This document shows positions 1 through 9,323 of a DNA stretch of 44,177 bases, one piece after another. A program made the translations under genes and the position numbers. The DNA is taken from the NCBI GenBank assembly GCA_016297415.1, contig JAEDGQ010000005.1, forward strand, positions 1 to 44,177, read 5' to 3'. The notes under the pieces were generated by a model. It saw only the letters and a list, made by a program, of their open reading frames with translations, was not told the DNA's origin and ran no database searches. Source of the stretch: Treponema sp. GTDB lineage: Bacteria; Spirochaetota; Spirochaetia; Treponematales; Treponemataceae. Positions within the stretch are counted from its first letter, which is position 1; each line of letters opens with the position of its first letter.

Positions 1-33
1 GTCATTACTTTTTGGACAGTCCCCTTTTTCTTT
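1..33 (+). repeat. Right end of a terminator-bounded palindromic repeat (partial)
   Basis: The window opens inside a repeat. The stretch ending GGACAGTCCCC followed by a T-run closely matches the right end of the repeat at 24384-24548 (GTCATTACTTATTGGACAGCCCC). The left half lies outside the window. It probably terminates an unseen plus-strand gene convergent with the META lipoprotein gene. Confidence 0.7.
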
Positions 34-43
34 ATTTTTTTTA

Positions 44-484
44 TTAGCTAAAAAGCAAAGTAATATTATCTTTAGTATTTTCAATTTTAAGGATAACTGC
101 TTCACCAGTAGCTTCTAAATAAATTTTGTCAGCACCAGTAAGACCTTTAAGGAACAGATCCTCAAACTCCATAGCTTCAGGAGCTCCTGCCATTTTTGTA
201 GAACCCATCTTATCGCCTACAGAAATTTTGTCTCCCTTAAACTTGATTTCACCAAAATACTGATTAATTCCTGAACATCCTGTAATTTTGAGAGTATTTG
301 AAGAAACCTTTTCACCTGTCAGAGTTGCTTCAACGCCCATAAGATAAGGTGAAACATTAACTCCATTCTGTTCGATATTAATCAAAAACCACTCATTTTC
401 ATAGCTTTCCAGATGATAAGATTTCTTACATCCTGCTGCAAATAATGAAGCAATAACTGCAAGAACAAATAATAATTTTTTCAT
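44..484 (-). CDS. META/HslJ-domain lipoprotein
   Basis: This 146-residue protein has a lipoprotein signal (MKKLLFVLAVIASLFAAGC, lipid-modified Cys19) and is predicted to sit in the periplasm or on the outer membrane. The rest matches the META (HslJ-like) fold: a GCSGINQYFG segment around residues 69-78 resembles the family's GCNxYxG signature, followed by a Thr/Met-Ala segment and an acidic helix before the last strands. Members are linked to heat shock, motility or antibiotic stress, but the biochemical role is poorly defined. A strong Shine-Dalgarno sequence (AGGAAGGAG) precedes the ATG. It lies downstream of trkH on the same strand with a 145-bp gap, so it may have its own promoter. The family call is fairly safe; the role is unknown. 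Confidence 0.75.
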   Translation of the reverse strand: MKKLLFVLAVIASLFAAGCKKSYHLESYENEWFLINIEQNGVNVSPYLMGVEATLTGEKVSSNTLKITGCSGINQYFGEIKFKGDKISVGDKMGSTKMAGAPEAMEFEDLFLKGLTGADKIYLEATGEAVILKIENTKDNITLLFS

Positions 485-629
485 TTTTTTCTCCTTCCTG
501 TTTATTTATCTTACTCTTTTATTGTAATTGATATTTTTTTTTATACCAGCTTCTAACCTGAATTCTAAACAAAATTTATTCTTCAATCTGCATTTTGCTT
601 TTTTTCGTTAGAAATACCGGTAAAATCCA

Positions 630-2090
630 TTATTTTTTCCAGAATGCCCGGGTAAAAAGAATTACAAGATTATAAATTTCCAGACGACCTGCAATCATTA
701 CAAAACAGTACCACCATTTTACAAATCCTGGAATCCAGCTGTATTCACTGAAAGGACCAAAAGCAGGTCCAATACTACCAAGCATACTAAGGCTTGCTGT
801 AAAACTCTGGAATACATCAAGTCCGCCCACAGTTCCTACAAAAGTTGTAATAAATGCCAGCAGCAGATAAACGTAAATGAATGCGGCAATATTTAAAACC
901 AGATCATTTCTTCCACCGGCACCATCTACACGAACACTAAAAACTCCATGAGGATGAAGCATACGGAGCATTTCAGTTTTTGCTTTTTTGCTTAAAATAA
1001 CCCAGCGGATTACCTTAAATCCACCTGAAGTTGAACCGGAACAGCCGCCTATAAAAAACAGCATGAAAATAAAGAACTGAGCAGCCGGAGGCCATTGCGT
1101 AAAATCAGCAGTTCCAAAACCGGTGGTACTCATAATTGAAGCTGCCTGAAAACTTGCATATCTTAAAGCAGTTCCAAATCCGCCGTAATATTTTACAAGT
1201 GTTAAAGTCAGACAGAGAATAACAATTACAAAAATAGAAACATAAGCCTTAAGTTCACTGTTGTTTTTTATCTCTTCAAATTTTCCAGTTAAAAGGTAGA
1301 AATAAAGGCTGAAGTTTACTCCTGCAAGGAACATAAAAACAGTACATACAATTTCTACAGAAAGGTTTTCAAATCCGCCCACACTTGCATTTCTGGAACT
1401 GAATCCACCAGTTCCCAGAGTAGAGAAAGCATGTCCAAGGGCATCTACAAAATCCATTCCACAGAACATAAGAATTACAGTTTCAAGAGCTGTAAGAACA
1501 AAATAGATTGTCCACAGTGCTTTAGCTGTATTTGCCATTTTCGGCGTAATCTTTCCTTTTTCAGGTCCTGTAGATTCTGCCTTTACAAGATTAAATCCAC
1601 CAATGCCCAGTAAAGGAAGAATAGCTGTTGTTAAGGCAATAATTCCCATACCACCAAGCCAGTGCATTTCCATGCGCCATAAATTTACTGACCGTGGAAT
1701 TATTTCAAGATCTGTAATAATTGTTGCACCGGTAGTTGTAAAACCGCTGACTCCTTCAAAAACTGCATCTGTAAAATTTGAAACCCAGCCACCAATATAC
1801 AGAGGAAGAGCACCAAAAACACTGATTGCAACCCAGGCAAAACTTACAAAAACGAATACTTCTCGTGTACCCATTTTAACTTTAAGTCTTTTTCCGGCGT
1901 AATAAAGAACCACCCCGGGAATCCACATACAGACAAGTGGAATTAAAAACGGTTTTATGGCTATGTTTTCGCCAAGAAAGAAAGCTGTTCCTATTGGAAT
2001 AAGAAAAAAAGTAGCAATAATCGAAAGGATAATGCAGAACATACGGATGAATGCAAAAACCCTTGTCATCATAGTTTTTGTTTCAATCAT
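630..2090 (-). CDS. trkH: TrkH/KtrB-family potassium transporter membrane subunit
   Basis: This 486-residue polytopic membrane protein is the K+-translocating subunit of a Trk/Ktr system. The four pore-loop (MPM) repeats are visible through their filter segments: SGFTTTGAT, STLGTGGFS, MSTTGFGTADF and GGCSGSTSGGFKVIR, each with the conserved Gly of the selectivity filter. The length fits TrkH (about 480 residues). Its ATG overlaps the TGA of the upstream trkA by one base (TGATG), so the two are translationally coupled and should form one complex in the inner membrane, with TrkA as the cytoplasmic gating ring. Confidence 0.93.
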   Translation of the reverse strand: MIETKTMMTRVFAFIRMFCIILSIIATFFLIPIGTAFFLGENIAIKPFLIPLVCMWIPGVVLYYAGKRLKVKMGTREVFVFVSFAWVAISVFGALPLYIGGWVSNFTDAVFEGVSGFTTTGATIITDLEIIPRSVNLWRMEMHWLGGMGIIALTTAILPLLGIGGFNLVKAESTGPEKGKITPKMANTAKALWTIYFVLTALETVILMFCGMDFVDALGHAFSTLGTGGFSSRNASVGGFENLSVEIVCTVFMFLAGVNFSLYFYLLTGKFEEIKNNSELKAYVSIFVIVILCLTLTLVKYYGGFGTALRYASFQAASIMSTTGFGTADFTQWPPAAQFFIFMLFFIGGCSGSTSGGFKVIRWVILSKKAKTEMLRMLHPHGVFSVRVDGAGGRNDLVLNIAAFIYVYLLLAFITTFVGTVGGLDVFQSFTASLSMLGSIGPAFGPFSEYSWIPGFVKWWYCFVMIAGRLEIYNLVILFTRAFWKK

Positions 2091-3508
2091 CAGTCTATAT
2101 TCCCGAATTTTTTAAGAACGTGTCCGTTTGCTTCAGCAGTTGTAATCATTACAACTTCATCACCTGATTCCATTATGGTACTTCCGATTGGAATTATGTA
2201 TTCATCATCACCATGTTTCTGCATCATAAGAACAAGGAATTTTCCGCTTTCTGCAATATCCCGAAGAGTATGTCCAATAACAGGACTGTCGTCATTAACA
2301 GTAACTTCTACAATTTCAAGAGAACCGTCATTTACTGTATGAACTCCAGTTACGGCTTTTCCTTTAAGATGACTCATAATACTGTCGACAACTGTATCTC
2401 TTATAGGAACTGCAACTTCAATTCCGATTCTGCGGGCAACTTCACCAAAAGCATTGTTTCCAACCAGAGCAATACTGTTTGGAACACCAAGAGATTCAAA
2501 GTAAGCCGCAGTTACAATATTCATTTCGTGATTATGAGTTGCACAGATTACCAGATCGTATTTATCAATACCTTCTTCTTCAATAAATCCCTCTTCTGTT
2601 ACATCTGCACAGAACACTTTTACTCCGGAGAATTTTTCTTCAGCGTACTTTGTTTTTTCTTCATCACTATCAATAATTACAAATTCCTGTGTCGGGATTC
2701 CGTTTTTGTTAAAGAGGCGTGTAAGAAGATTTGATTTTCTGTGAATAAGTTTTTCTGCAACAATCAGACCGATTCTTCCGGCACCGACAATTGCTATCTT
2801 TTTAATTTTCTTAAGTTTTGTTCCGCACAATTTAAGAAACTCAGGAATATCCTGTTTAAGCATCAGAACACCAATACAGTCATCTTCACAAATTACAGTA
2901 TCACCACTTGGAAGACTTGTTTCACCACCATGTTCTACATAAGCCACGATTACAGGTCTGTCTGTAATCTTTCGAATGCTCATAAGCTGCTGGCCTTCAA
3001 GACGGCTGCCTTTTTCAATTGCTACGCGAACAAGTTCATATTCATTTCCAAAAGGCATTACATCAGCAATTGCACCGTGTTTTGCCGCATTAACAATAGC
3101 TTCCGCAGCTTCAACATCCGGATGAACCATAAAATCAATTCCATATAAAGGACGGACATTTTTTTCATCCTTTTCTACAGAAGCTGTATCAACATAATAC
3201 GCATAATTTCTTACACGTGCGATTTTTAAAACTTCAGGATAAACCGCATCAACAAGAGAACAGGTAATCATATTGATTTCATCACTGGCAGTTACACAGA
3301 CAAGAGCGTCTGCATCTTTTATTCCTGCTTTTTCCAGTGTTTCAAGATTGTTTCCTGCATCTTGAATTACATCGCAGTCAAGACTGTTTGAAGCATGACG
3401 AACAACTTCATCATCATTATCAATCAAAACTACATCGTTTTTTCCATTTATGAGGCGTTTTGCCAGCTGAATTCCTGTGAAGCCTGCACCAACAATTACA
3501 ATTTTCAT
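2090..3508 (-). CDS. trkA: TrkA potassium channel regulatory subunit (two RCK domains)
   Basis: This cytoplasmic NAD(H)/nucleotide-binding regulator gates TrkH. Two tandem RCK units are visible. The first Rossmann motif, MKIVIVGAGFTGIQLAK, starts at residue 1 and has an acidic end at VVLIDND. The second, KKIAIVGAGRIGLIVAEK, lies near residue 235. Each is followed by a TrkA-C type segment (for example VRVAIEKGSRLEGQQLM). The start chosen is the ATG at 3508, which begins directly on the first beta strand. An in-frame GTG six codons upstream overlaps the TATAAT box and is unlikely. There is no Shine-Dalgarno sequence, so the mRNA may be leaderless. It is followed directly by trkH. Confidence 0.92.
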   Translation of the reverse strand: MKIVIVGAGFTGIQLAKRLINGKNDVVLIDNDDEVVRHASNSLDCDVIQDAGNNLETLEKAGIKDADALVCVTASDEINMITCSLVDAVYPEVLKIARVRNYAYYVDTASVEKDEKNVRPLYGIDFMVHPDVEAAEAIVNAAKHGAIADVMPFGNEYELVRVAIEKGSRLEGQQLMSIRKITDRPVIVAYVEHGGETSLPSGDTVICEDDCIGVLMLKQDIPEFLKLCGTKLKKIKKIAIVGAGRIGLIVAEKLIHRKSNLLTRLFNKNGIPTQEFVIIDSDEEKTKYAEEKFSGVKVFCADVTEEGFIEEEGIDKYDLVICATHNHEMNIVTAAYFESLGVPNSIALVGNNAFGEVARRIGIEVAVPIRDTVVDSIMSHLKGKAVTGVHTVNDGSLEIVEVTVNDDSPVIGHTLRDIAESGKFLVLMMQKHGDDEYIIPIGSTIMESGDEVVMITTAEANGHVLKKFGNID

Positions 3509-3523
3509 AATCAATAAATTATA
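3509..3523 (-). promoter_or_regulatory. -10 box of a probable leaderless trkA promoter
   Basis: On the minus strand a perfect TATAAT (3523-3518) is followed by nine bases and then the trkA ATG. Initiation about 7-9 nt after the box would start the mRNA at or just before the ATG. No clear -35 hexamer is seen. Confidence 0.5.
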
Positions 3524-3699
3524 CACTATTAAATATGAATTTATAGAAACTTACTTTAAATTTATTTTTATAAGTTGTACATTTCAATTAAGCATTGACC
3601 GTCGTTGACGGCAGTGACTTTTTAATCCGCTTCCTCTGGAAGCAAACATTCCTCAAATAGACTTGATCAAAATCAGTTCACACTGAAAGGACAGGTACT

Positions 3700-4482
3700 A
3701 TGACTCTTACAATTGATGTTGGAAATTCTAACATCGCTGGTGGTGTTTTTGACGGGGACAAACTGATTCTGCAGTTTAGACAGACTACCCATCGAAATTC
3801 AACTTCTGACGAAATTGGAATCTTCCTTCGCTCTGTTCTGCGGGAAAACTCAATCGATCCTGCAAAAATCACACAAATCGGAATCTGCTCTGTAGTTCCA
3901 CAAATCAACTATTCTCTTTCAAGCGCAATCCTCAAATATTTTGGATGCGAGCCTTTGTTTATTCAGGCTGGTATTAAAACTGGTCTTAAACTTAAGGTTG
4001 CAAACCCGAAAGAAGTTGGTGCAGATTTAATCGCAAACGGAATTGGAGCTGCCTCAATTCACAATGATAAAGACATCATCATTGTTGATCTTGGAACAGC
4101 CACAACAATTCAGGCACTGTCAAAAGACAAAGACTTCCTTGGAGTTTCAATTCTCCCGGGTCTTAAAATGTCTGTACAGTCTCTGGCCGACGGTACATCT
4201 AAACTTCCAAATGTGGAAATCATAAAAGCCGACAAGGCATGCGGAACTGCCACAATTGAATCCATTCAATCCGGAATCTATTTTGGTACTGCCGGTGCAA
4301 TCAAAGAAATCAGCCAGAAAATTAAAACAGAAGTTTTTAAGGATTCTAAACCTTTTATTATCGGTACAGGCGGATTTACAAGAATTTTCGAATCTTACGG
4401 AATTTTCGATCAGATTATCCCGGAACTTACTCTTTACGGTGTAAAAAAAGCAATTGAACTCAACAAAAAAGGAACTAAATAA
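3700..4482 (+). CDS. coaX: Type III pantothenate kinase
   Basis: CoaX phosphorylates pantothenate, the first step of coenzyme A synthesis, in the cytoplasm. The 260-residue length is typical. The ASKHA-fold motifs are present: N-terminal DVGNSN (residues 6-11, phosphate 1 loop), EVGADLIAN around 105-113 (substrate site and catalytic Asp) and IVDLGTATT around 127-135 (phosphate 2 loop). GGFTRIF lies near the C-terminus. A Shine-Dalgarno-like AAAGGA precedes the ATG. It heads a run of same-strand genes, with the transporter's binding-protein gene beginning two bases after its stop. Type III kinases need a monovalent cation such as K+; the trk genes next door are probably coincidental. Confidence 0.95.
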   Translation: MTLTIDVGNSNIAGGVFDGDKLILQFRQTTHRNSTSDEIGIFLRSVLRENSIDPAKITQIGICSVVPQINYSLSSAILKYFGCEPLFIQAGIKTGLKLKVANPKEVGADLIANGIGAASIHNDKDIIIVDLGTATTIQALSKDKDFLGVSILPGLKMSVQSLADGTSKLPNVEIIKADKACGTATIESIQSGIYFGTAGAIKEISQKIKTEVFKDSKPFIIGTGGFTRIFESYGIFDQIIPELTLYGVKKAIELNKKGTK

Positions 4483-4483
4483 T

Positions 4484-5971
4484 ATGAAACTCATAAAATA
4501 CATGGCACTTACAGTGCTTTCACTTTCTCTTCTTTCCTGCGGAACAAAAAAAGACTATAACGTTTTACGCATGAACATGCTTACTGAACCAGACAGCTTC
4601 TTCCCTTGGGAATCTGCATCAACAGATACAGCTGCAGTTAACTACAACATTTACGAAGGTCTTATGGGCTTTGATTCTACTGGTGCTGTTTATCCAAACC
4701 TTGCCAGAGAATACACAATCTCTGAAGATAAACTTACTTACACTTTCAAACTTCACCAGGGAATCACTTTCCATAACGGTCAGGAACTTACAGCAGAAGA
4801 TGTTGTATGGACTTATGAAAATCTTGCCGGACTTAATGGTTATACAAAACGCAACGACAAGCTTCACATCGTTGAAGAAGTAAAAGCTCTGGACAACTAT
4901 ACAGTTGCAGTTAAACTTTCAAAACCTGCAGCCGGTTTCATTACCCTTGCAATCAATCCTATCCTCAAAAAAGGTTTTGATTATTCAAAAACAAATGCCT
5001 GCGGTACAGGTCCTTACAAACTGGATAACTACGAACTTCATCAGAAAATTGTTCTTACAAAAAACGAAAACTACTGGAACCCTGAAAAAGCCGGAAAAAT
5101 TCCTGTTTGTGAAATTTACATCATCAGTGATGAAAGTGCTGCAATGGCAGCCCTCAAATCTGGTCAGCTTGATATGATACAGGAAGTAACTGCAGGTAAT
5201 GCAAAAACTCTTGAAAAGAAATACAAAGTAAATTATGAACCACAGAACATGGCACAGATTTTTGGTATGAATACAAGCAAAGGCCCTCTTTCAGACCTGA
5301 ATGTACGCCTTGCCATCAGCTGTGCAGTAAACAAACAGGCAGTAATCAATGGTGCCCTGGATGGAGCAGCTACAGAAATTTACTCAAACTTCAGTCCTAT
5401 AATGGCAGAATATTACAACAATCAGCTTTCAGGATACACCCCTTACAATCTTGAAAAAGCAAAAGAATATTTGGCTGCTTCTGCATATCCACAGGGCTTT
5501 GATCTGGAAATTACTGTTCCATCAAACTACCCGATACACGTAAATGCCGCTCAGATCATTTCTGATCAGCTTAAAGAACTGAACATTAACTGTAGTCTTA
5601 AACTCATTGAATGGACTACATGGCTTGATCAGGTTTATACAAAAGCAAATTACGAAGCCACAGTTATTGCCTTCTCTGGAAAACTTGATCCTTCAGAAAT
5701 CCTTATCCGTTATGTTTCAACATACAAAAGAAACTTTACCGGCTTTAATAATCCTGAATATGACCAGATCTTTAAAATGGCAGAAACAGAAACTGATAAT
5801 TCTAAACGGGTTGAGCTTTACAAAAAATGTCAGGAAATCCTTACAGTAAATGCTCCAGCTGTATTTATCTGTGATCTTTATAACAATGTTGCAATGGATA
5901 AAAACTTAATGGGATTCAAACAGTATCCTGTTTCTTATTATCCCCTTTCAGAGATGTACTATAAAAACTAA
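4484..5971 (+). CDS. Peptide/nickel-type ABC transporter substrate-binding lipoprotein
   Basis: This 495-residue SBP_bac_5 family protein (DppA/OppA type) should capture oligopeptides or another solute in the periplasm. A lipoprotein signal (MKLIKYMALTVLSLSLLSC, Cys19) anchors it. Family segments include the early TEPDSFFPW block, ITFHNGQELTAEDVVWTYE around 90-110, and a C-terminal region of the usual length. The ATG at 4484 gives a clean signal peptide; a longer reading frame upstream would overlap coaX. The GGA in the last coaX codons serves as its ribosome site. Four transporter genes follow in order, so the set is a complete importer. Substrate specificity cannot be read from the sequence. 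Confidence 0.9.
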   Translation: MKLIKYMALTVLSLSLLSCGTKKDYNVLRMNMLTEPDSFFPWESASTDTAAVNYNIYEGLMGFDSTGAVYPNLAREYTISEDKLTYTFKLHQGITFHNGQELTAEDVVWTYENLAGLNGYTKRNDKLHIVEEVKALDNYTVAVKLSKPAAGFITLAINPILKKGFDYSKTNACGTGPYKLDNYELHQKIVLTKNENYWNPEKAGKIPVCEIYIISDESAAMAALKSGQLDMIQEVTAGNAKTLEKKYKVNYEPQNMAQIFGMNTSKGPLSDLNVRLAISCAVNKQAVINGALDGAATEIYSNFSPIMAEYYNNQLSGYTPYNLEKAKEYLAASAYPQGFDLEITVPSNYPIHVNAAQIISDQLKELNINCSLKLIEWTTWLDQVYTKANYEATVIAFSGKLDPSEILIRYVSTYKRNFTGFNNPEYDQIFKMAETETDNSKRVELYKKCQEILTVNAPAVFICDLYNNVAMDKNLMGFKQYPVSYYPLSEMYYKN

Positions 5972-6006
5972 CGTTAGTTAGCTCAACAAACTATCGGTCG
6001 TAAGTT

Positions 6007-6945
6007 ATGAAAACTTATCTCGGCAAAGCAATTAACTTTTTTACAACCCTCTTCCTTGTAACACTTGTTACATTTCTGACCTTTCAGGTTTTGCCAGGTG
6101 ATCCTGCTACAGCTATTCTGGGAGCAGAAGCAGAAGAAGCACAGATTATTCAAAAACGGTCTGAGCTGGGATTGGACCAGAGCCTTTATATCCGCTATTT
6201 TAAGTGGATTGGAGGCGCCCTCCACGGAGATCTGGGAAATTCATATCGATACGACCAGAAAGTTTTTGATTTAATTAAAGGGTCCCTTAAAACTACAGCT
6301 GCCCTTGCTTTTTTATCTCTTTTAATCACTGTAGTTCTGGGACTTTTTTTTGGAATACTGTTTGCCGCCACAGGCAAAAACAAATTCTTTATTGCCTTGT
6401 CCACAATCAGTCAGATATGGGTTTCAATTCCGTCTTTCTGCACAGGAATACTTCTTATTCTTGTTTTTACCGTTACCTTTAATCTTCTGCCTTCTGTAGA
6501 TTACAACGGACCTTCAAGCCTTATTCTTCCTTCTTTCGCCATTGCCTTAGGCTCATCATCAATTCTTTGCCGTTACATCAAAACAAGCATCGATAATGAA
6601 CTTAAACAGGATTATGTCAGAACAGCCAGAAGCAAAGGACTAAACGAAACACAGGTTATTTTCCGCCATGTTTTAAGAAATGCACTGCTTCCTTCAATTA
6701 CAACACTGGGACTTATAACTGCAGATATTTTTGGCGGCTCACTTATTGTTGAAAAGGTATTTTCACTTCCTGGAATTGGCAGTCTTATCATCAAATCCAT
6801 TTCTGACAGAGATTTTCCCTTAATCCAGGGACTGACCCTTTACCTCGCTTTTTTAACACTTTTCTGCAATTTTGCAGTTGATATGCTTTATTCAATTATT
6901 GACCCAAGAACAAAGTCTTCCAGAAATAAGGAGGCAGCAAAATGA
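6007..6945 (+). CDS. Peptide-type ABC transporter permease (DppB-like)
   Basis: This 312-residue inner-membrane permease of the binding-protein-dependent family has an N-terminal transmembrane helix followed by the LPGDPATAIL segment typical of DppB/OppB. Five further membrane helices follow, and the cytoplasmic EAA loop is near DYVRTARSKGLNETQVIFRHVLRNALLP, which docks onto the ATPases. No good ribosome site precedes the ATG. The 35-bp gap after the binding-protein gene holds a short repeat also found inside the helicase gene. Its stop overlaps the next start (ATGA), showing coupling with the partner permease. Confidence 0.92.
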   Translation: MKTYLGKAINFFTTLFLVTLVTFLTFQVLPGDPATAILGAEAEEAQIIQKRSELGLDQSLYIRYFKWIGGALHGDLGNSYRYDQKVFDLIKGSLKTTAALAFLSLLITVVLGLFFGILFAATGKNKFFIALSTISQIWVSIPSFCTGILLILVFTVTFNLLPSVDYNGPSSLILPSFAIALGSSSILCRYIKTSIDNELKQDYVRTARSKGLNETQVIFRHVLRNALLPSITTLGLITADIFGGSLIVEKVFSLPGIGSLIIKSISDRDFPLIQGLTLYLAFLTLFCNFAVDMLYSIIDPRTKSSRNKEAAK

Positions 6946-7748
6946 AAAAATATTTTCAGAACAAAACTTTTCTTACCGGATTTATAATGTTCTCTTTTGT
7001 TTTTTTATTAATGGTTGCAGGCCTCATTTATCTTCCTTACGACCCTTTAAAAACAGATACTTCACAGAAATTTCTTTCTTTCAGTTCCGCTCATCTTCTT
7101 GGAACAGATCATCTTGGGAGAGATGTTTTCAGCAGAATTTTATGCGGTCTTAAAATTTCAATGGTCATCGGTTTTACTGTAATGCTTTCAGGACTTATAA
7201 CTGGAACTTTGCTTGGTTCTTTGTCCGGCTGGTTCGGTGGTTTGACAGATAAAATCATAATGAAGCTTATAAGTACTCAAATGGCTTTTCCAGGAGTTCT
7301 TCTGGCACTTATGCTTTCAAGTGTTTTTAATCCTTCAATAAAAGTCACAGTTTTTGCCCTTATACTTTTAAGTCTTCCCCGTTTTACCCGTATTTCAAGA
7401 TCAGGCTACATTAAGTACAAAAATTCACTTTTTGTTTTATCAGCAAGAGCAAAAGGTGCAGGCAGTTTCCGCATTATGTATTTTCACATTCTGCCAAATA
7501 TTCTCAGTGAACTTCTTGTTACATCAACTATCTCTTTTTCAATGGCAATTTTAAGTGAATCCGGTTTAAGCTATTTAGGTCTTGGAGTTCAGCCTCCAAA
7601 CCCCAGCTTCGGTCGTATGATAAAAGATGCCCAGGAATTTCTTTTTAGAAATCCTTCCGGGCTTTTCGGTCCTTTGTGTTTCCTTGTAATTCTCGTACTT
7701 GGACTTAACCTTATGGGAGATGGTATATCTCAGGTAAATAACAGATAA
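6942..7748 (+). CDS. Peptide-type ABC transporter permease (DppC-like)
   Basis: This 268-residue partner permease has an N-terminal membrane helix, then the segment HLLGTDHLGRDVFSRILCGLK diagnostic of DppC/OppC, and the EAA loop around SARAKGAGSFRIMYFHILPN. The C-terminal GLSYLGLGVQPPNPSFG also matches the family. It overlaps the preceding permease by four bases and ends two bases before the first ATPase, so the whole set is one transcript. The two permeases should form the heterodimeric pore. Confidence 0.92.
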   Translation: MKKYFQNKTFLTGFIMFSFVFLLMVAGLIYLPYDPLKTDTSQKFLSFSSAHLLGTDHLGRDVFSRILCGLKISMVIGFTVMLSGLITGTLLGSLSGWFGGLTDKIIMKLISTQMAFPGVLLALMLSSVFNPSIKVTVFALILLSLPRFTRISRSGYIKYKNSLFVLSARAKGAGSFRIMYFHILPNILSELLVTSTISFSMAILSESGLSYLGLGVQPPNPSFGRMIKDAQEFLFRNPSGLFGPLCFLVILVLGLNLMGDGISQVNNR

Positions 7749-7749
7749 A

Positions 7750-8535
7750 ATGACTCCAATTCTTACAATTGATTCCCTTTCCGTTGAATTTTCCTCAAAA
7801 AACCAGACTTTTAAAGCCGTAGATAATATTTCTTTTTCTATCAATCCAGGTGAATTTGCAGCACTTGTTGGTGAATCTGGTTCCGGAAAAACAATGACAG
7901 CTCTGAGTATTATGAATCTCCTGCCAGAAGGAGCTTCCGTAACAAAAAATGCCATTTCTTTTAAGGGTAAAAATAAATCAATTATTTTCCAGGAACCAAT
8001 GACAAGCCTTAACCCTTTAATCAAAATCGGTTCACAGATTGTAGAGTCGGCCCTTTTGAAAGGTTATTCAAAAAAAGATGCTTATGATAAAGCAAAATCA
8101 CTGGCTCAACTTACAGGCTTAAAATACACAGACAGAATTTTTAATTCTTATCCTCACGAACTTTCCGGCGGAATGCGTCAAAGGGTTATGATTGCTTCAG
8201 CTCTTATGACAGACCCGGAACTTCTCATTGCCGATGAACCAACAACAGCTCTTGATGTTTCCACTCAGAACGAGATTATCGCAATTCTGCAGGAATTGAA
8301 TCAGAAACTTAATACTTCCCTGCTTTTAATTACTCATGATTTTTCTGTAGTAAAAAAACTTTGTTCTTCAATTTATATAATGCATAATGGAAAAATCGTA
8401 GAATCTGGAAGTGCTGATAAAATATTCAATAATGCCAGCCACCCATATACACAAGCCCTGCTTAATTCTATTCCAGATGCACGAAAACGGGGACAGAAAC
8501 TTCCTTCATATTTTGATCCGGAGTTGAACAAATGA
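7750..8535 (+). CDS. Peptide-type ABC transporter ATPase (DppD-like, short)
   Basis: This 261-residue ABC ATPase energises the importer. Walker A is GESGSGKT (around 39-46), the signature is LSGGMRQR and Walker B is LLIADEPTTALD, followed by the switch His in LLITHD. It stops soon after HPYTQALLNSIPD. The C-terminal Cys-rich extension typical of DppD/OppD proteins of about 320-340 residues is absent. The gene overlaps the second ATPase by four bases. Confidence 0.9.
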   Translation: MTPILTIDSLSVEFSSKNQTFKAVDNISFSINPGEFAALVGESGSGKTMTALSIMNLLPEGASVTKNAISFKGKNKSIIFQEPMTSLNPLIKIGSQIVESALLKGYSKKDAYDKAKSLAQLTGLKYTDRIFNSYPHELSGGMRQRVMIASALMTDPELLIADEPTTALDVSTQNEIIAILQELNQKLNTSLLLITHDFSVVKKLCSSIYIMHNGKIVESGSADKIFNNASHPYTQALLNSIPDARKRGQKLPSYFDPELNK

Positions 8536-9320
8536 GTCAGATTTTAATTAAATGTGAAGACCTGAATAAAACTTTTAATACAAAACAGGGAACTGTAACC
8601 GCCCTTAAAAACCTCAATCTTTCAATTACAAAAGGTCAATGCTACGGCCTTGTTGGTGAATCCGGATGCGGAAAATCTACATTAAGTTCTATTATTGCAG
8701 GCCTCCAGAAACCAGATTCCGGAAAAGTATGTTTTTCTGGTCTTAAAGCTTCTCAGGACTTTACAGACATAAATTCTCTCAAATCTAAAGATTTAAAATC
8801 TTTCCGCCGCCATTGTCAGATTATTTTTCAGGATCCATATTCTTCTTTGAATCCAAAAATGAAAATCAAATCCATCATTGAAGAACCTTTGAAAATTCAT
8901 GGAATTGGAAAAAACAAAGAAGAACGGGCCGGCCTTGTAAATGAAATAAGAACACTGGTAGGACTTCCGCCAGATTCTCTGGAAAAATATCCTTCTCAAC
9001 TTTCCGGTGGACAAAGACAGCGTGTAGCAATTGCCAGTTCAATGATTCTTGAACCAGAATTCCTTATCTGCGATGAAAGTGTCAGCGCCCTTGATGTTTT
9101 AATCCAGGCTCAGATTTTAAATCTCCTTAAATCAATGCAAAAATCTCTTAATCTTACATATCTTTTTATCAGTCATAACTTTAATGTTGTAGCTTATATG
9201 GCAGATGTAATCGGTGTAATGTACAATGGTCAGATTGTAGAAGAAAAACCTGCAGAAGAGCTTCTTAAAAACCCGGAACATCCTTATACTAAAAAACTGT
9301 TGGAAGCTGCAGGCCTGTAA
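8532..9320 (+). CDS. Peptide-type ABC transporter ATPase (DppF-like, short)
   Basis: This 262-residue second ATPase would pair with the preceding one beneath the permeases. It has Walker A GESGCGKS, signature LSGGQRQR, Walker B FLICDESVSALD and switch His in LFISHN. It lacks the C-terminal extension common in OppF/DppF, ending at EHPYTKKLLEAAGL. The start overlaps the previous stop (ATGA). The helicase gene follows after three bases. Confidence 0.9.
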   Translation: MSQILIKCEDLNKTFNTKQGTVTALKNLNLSITKGQCYGLVGESGCGKSTLSSIIAGLQKPDSGKVCFSGLKASQDFTDINSLKSKDLKSFRRHCQIIFQDPYSSLNPKMKIKSIIEEPLKIHGIGKNKEERAGLVNEIRTLVGLPPDSLEKYPSQLSGGQRQRVAIASSMILEPEFLICDESVSALDVLIQAQILNLLKSMQKSLNLTYLFISHNFNVVAYMADVIGVMYNGQIVEEKPAEELLKNPEHPYTKKLLEAAGL

Positions 9321-9323
9321 AAA

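Noticed and set aside
2213..3148. Long plus-strand frames opposite trkA
   Set aside because: They lie antisense to a well-supported gene, and their composition reflects codon bias of the sense strand.
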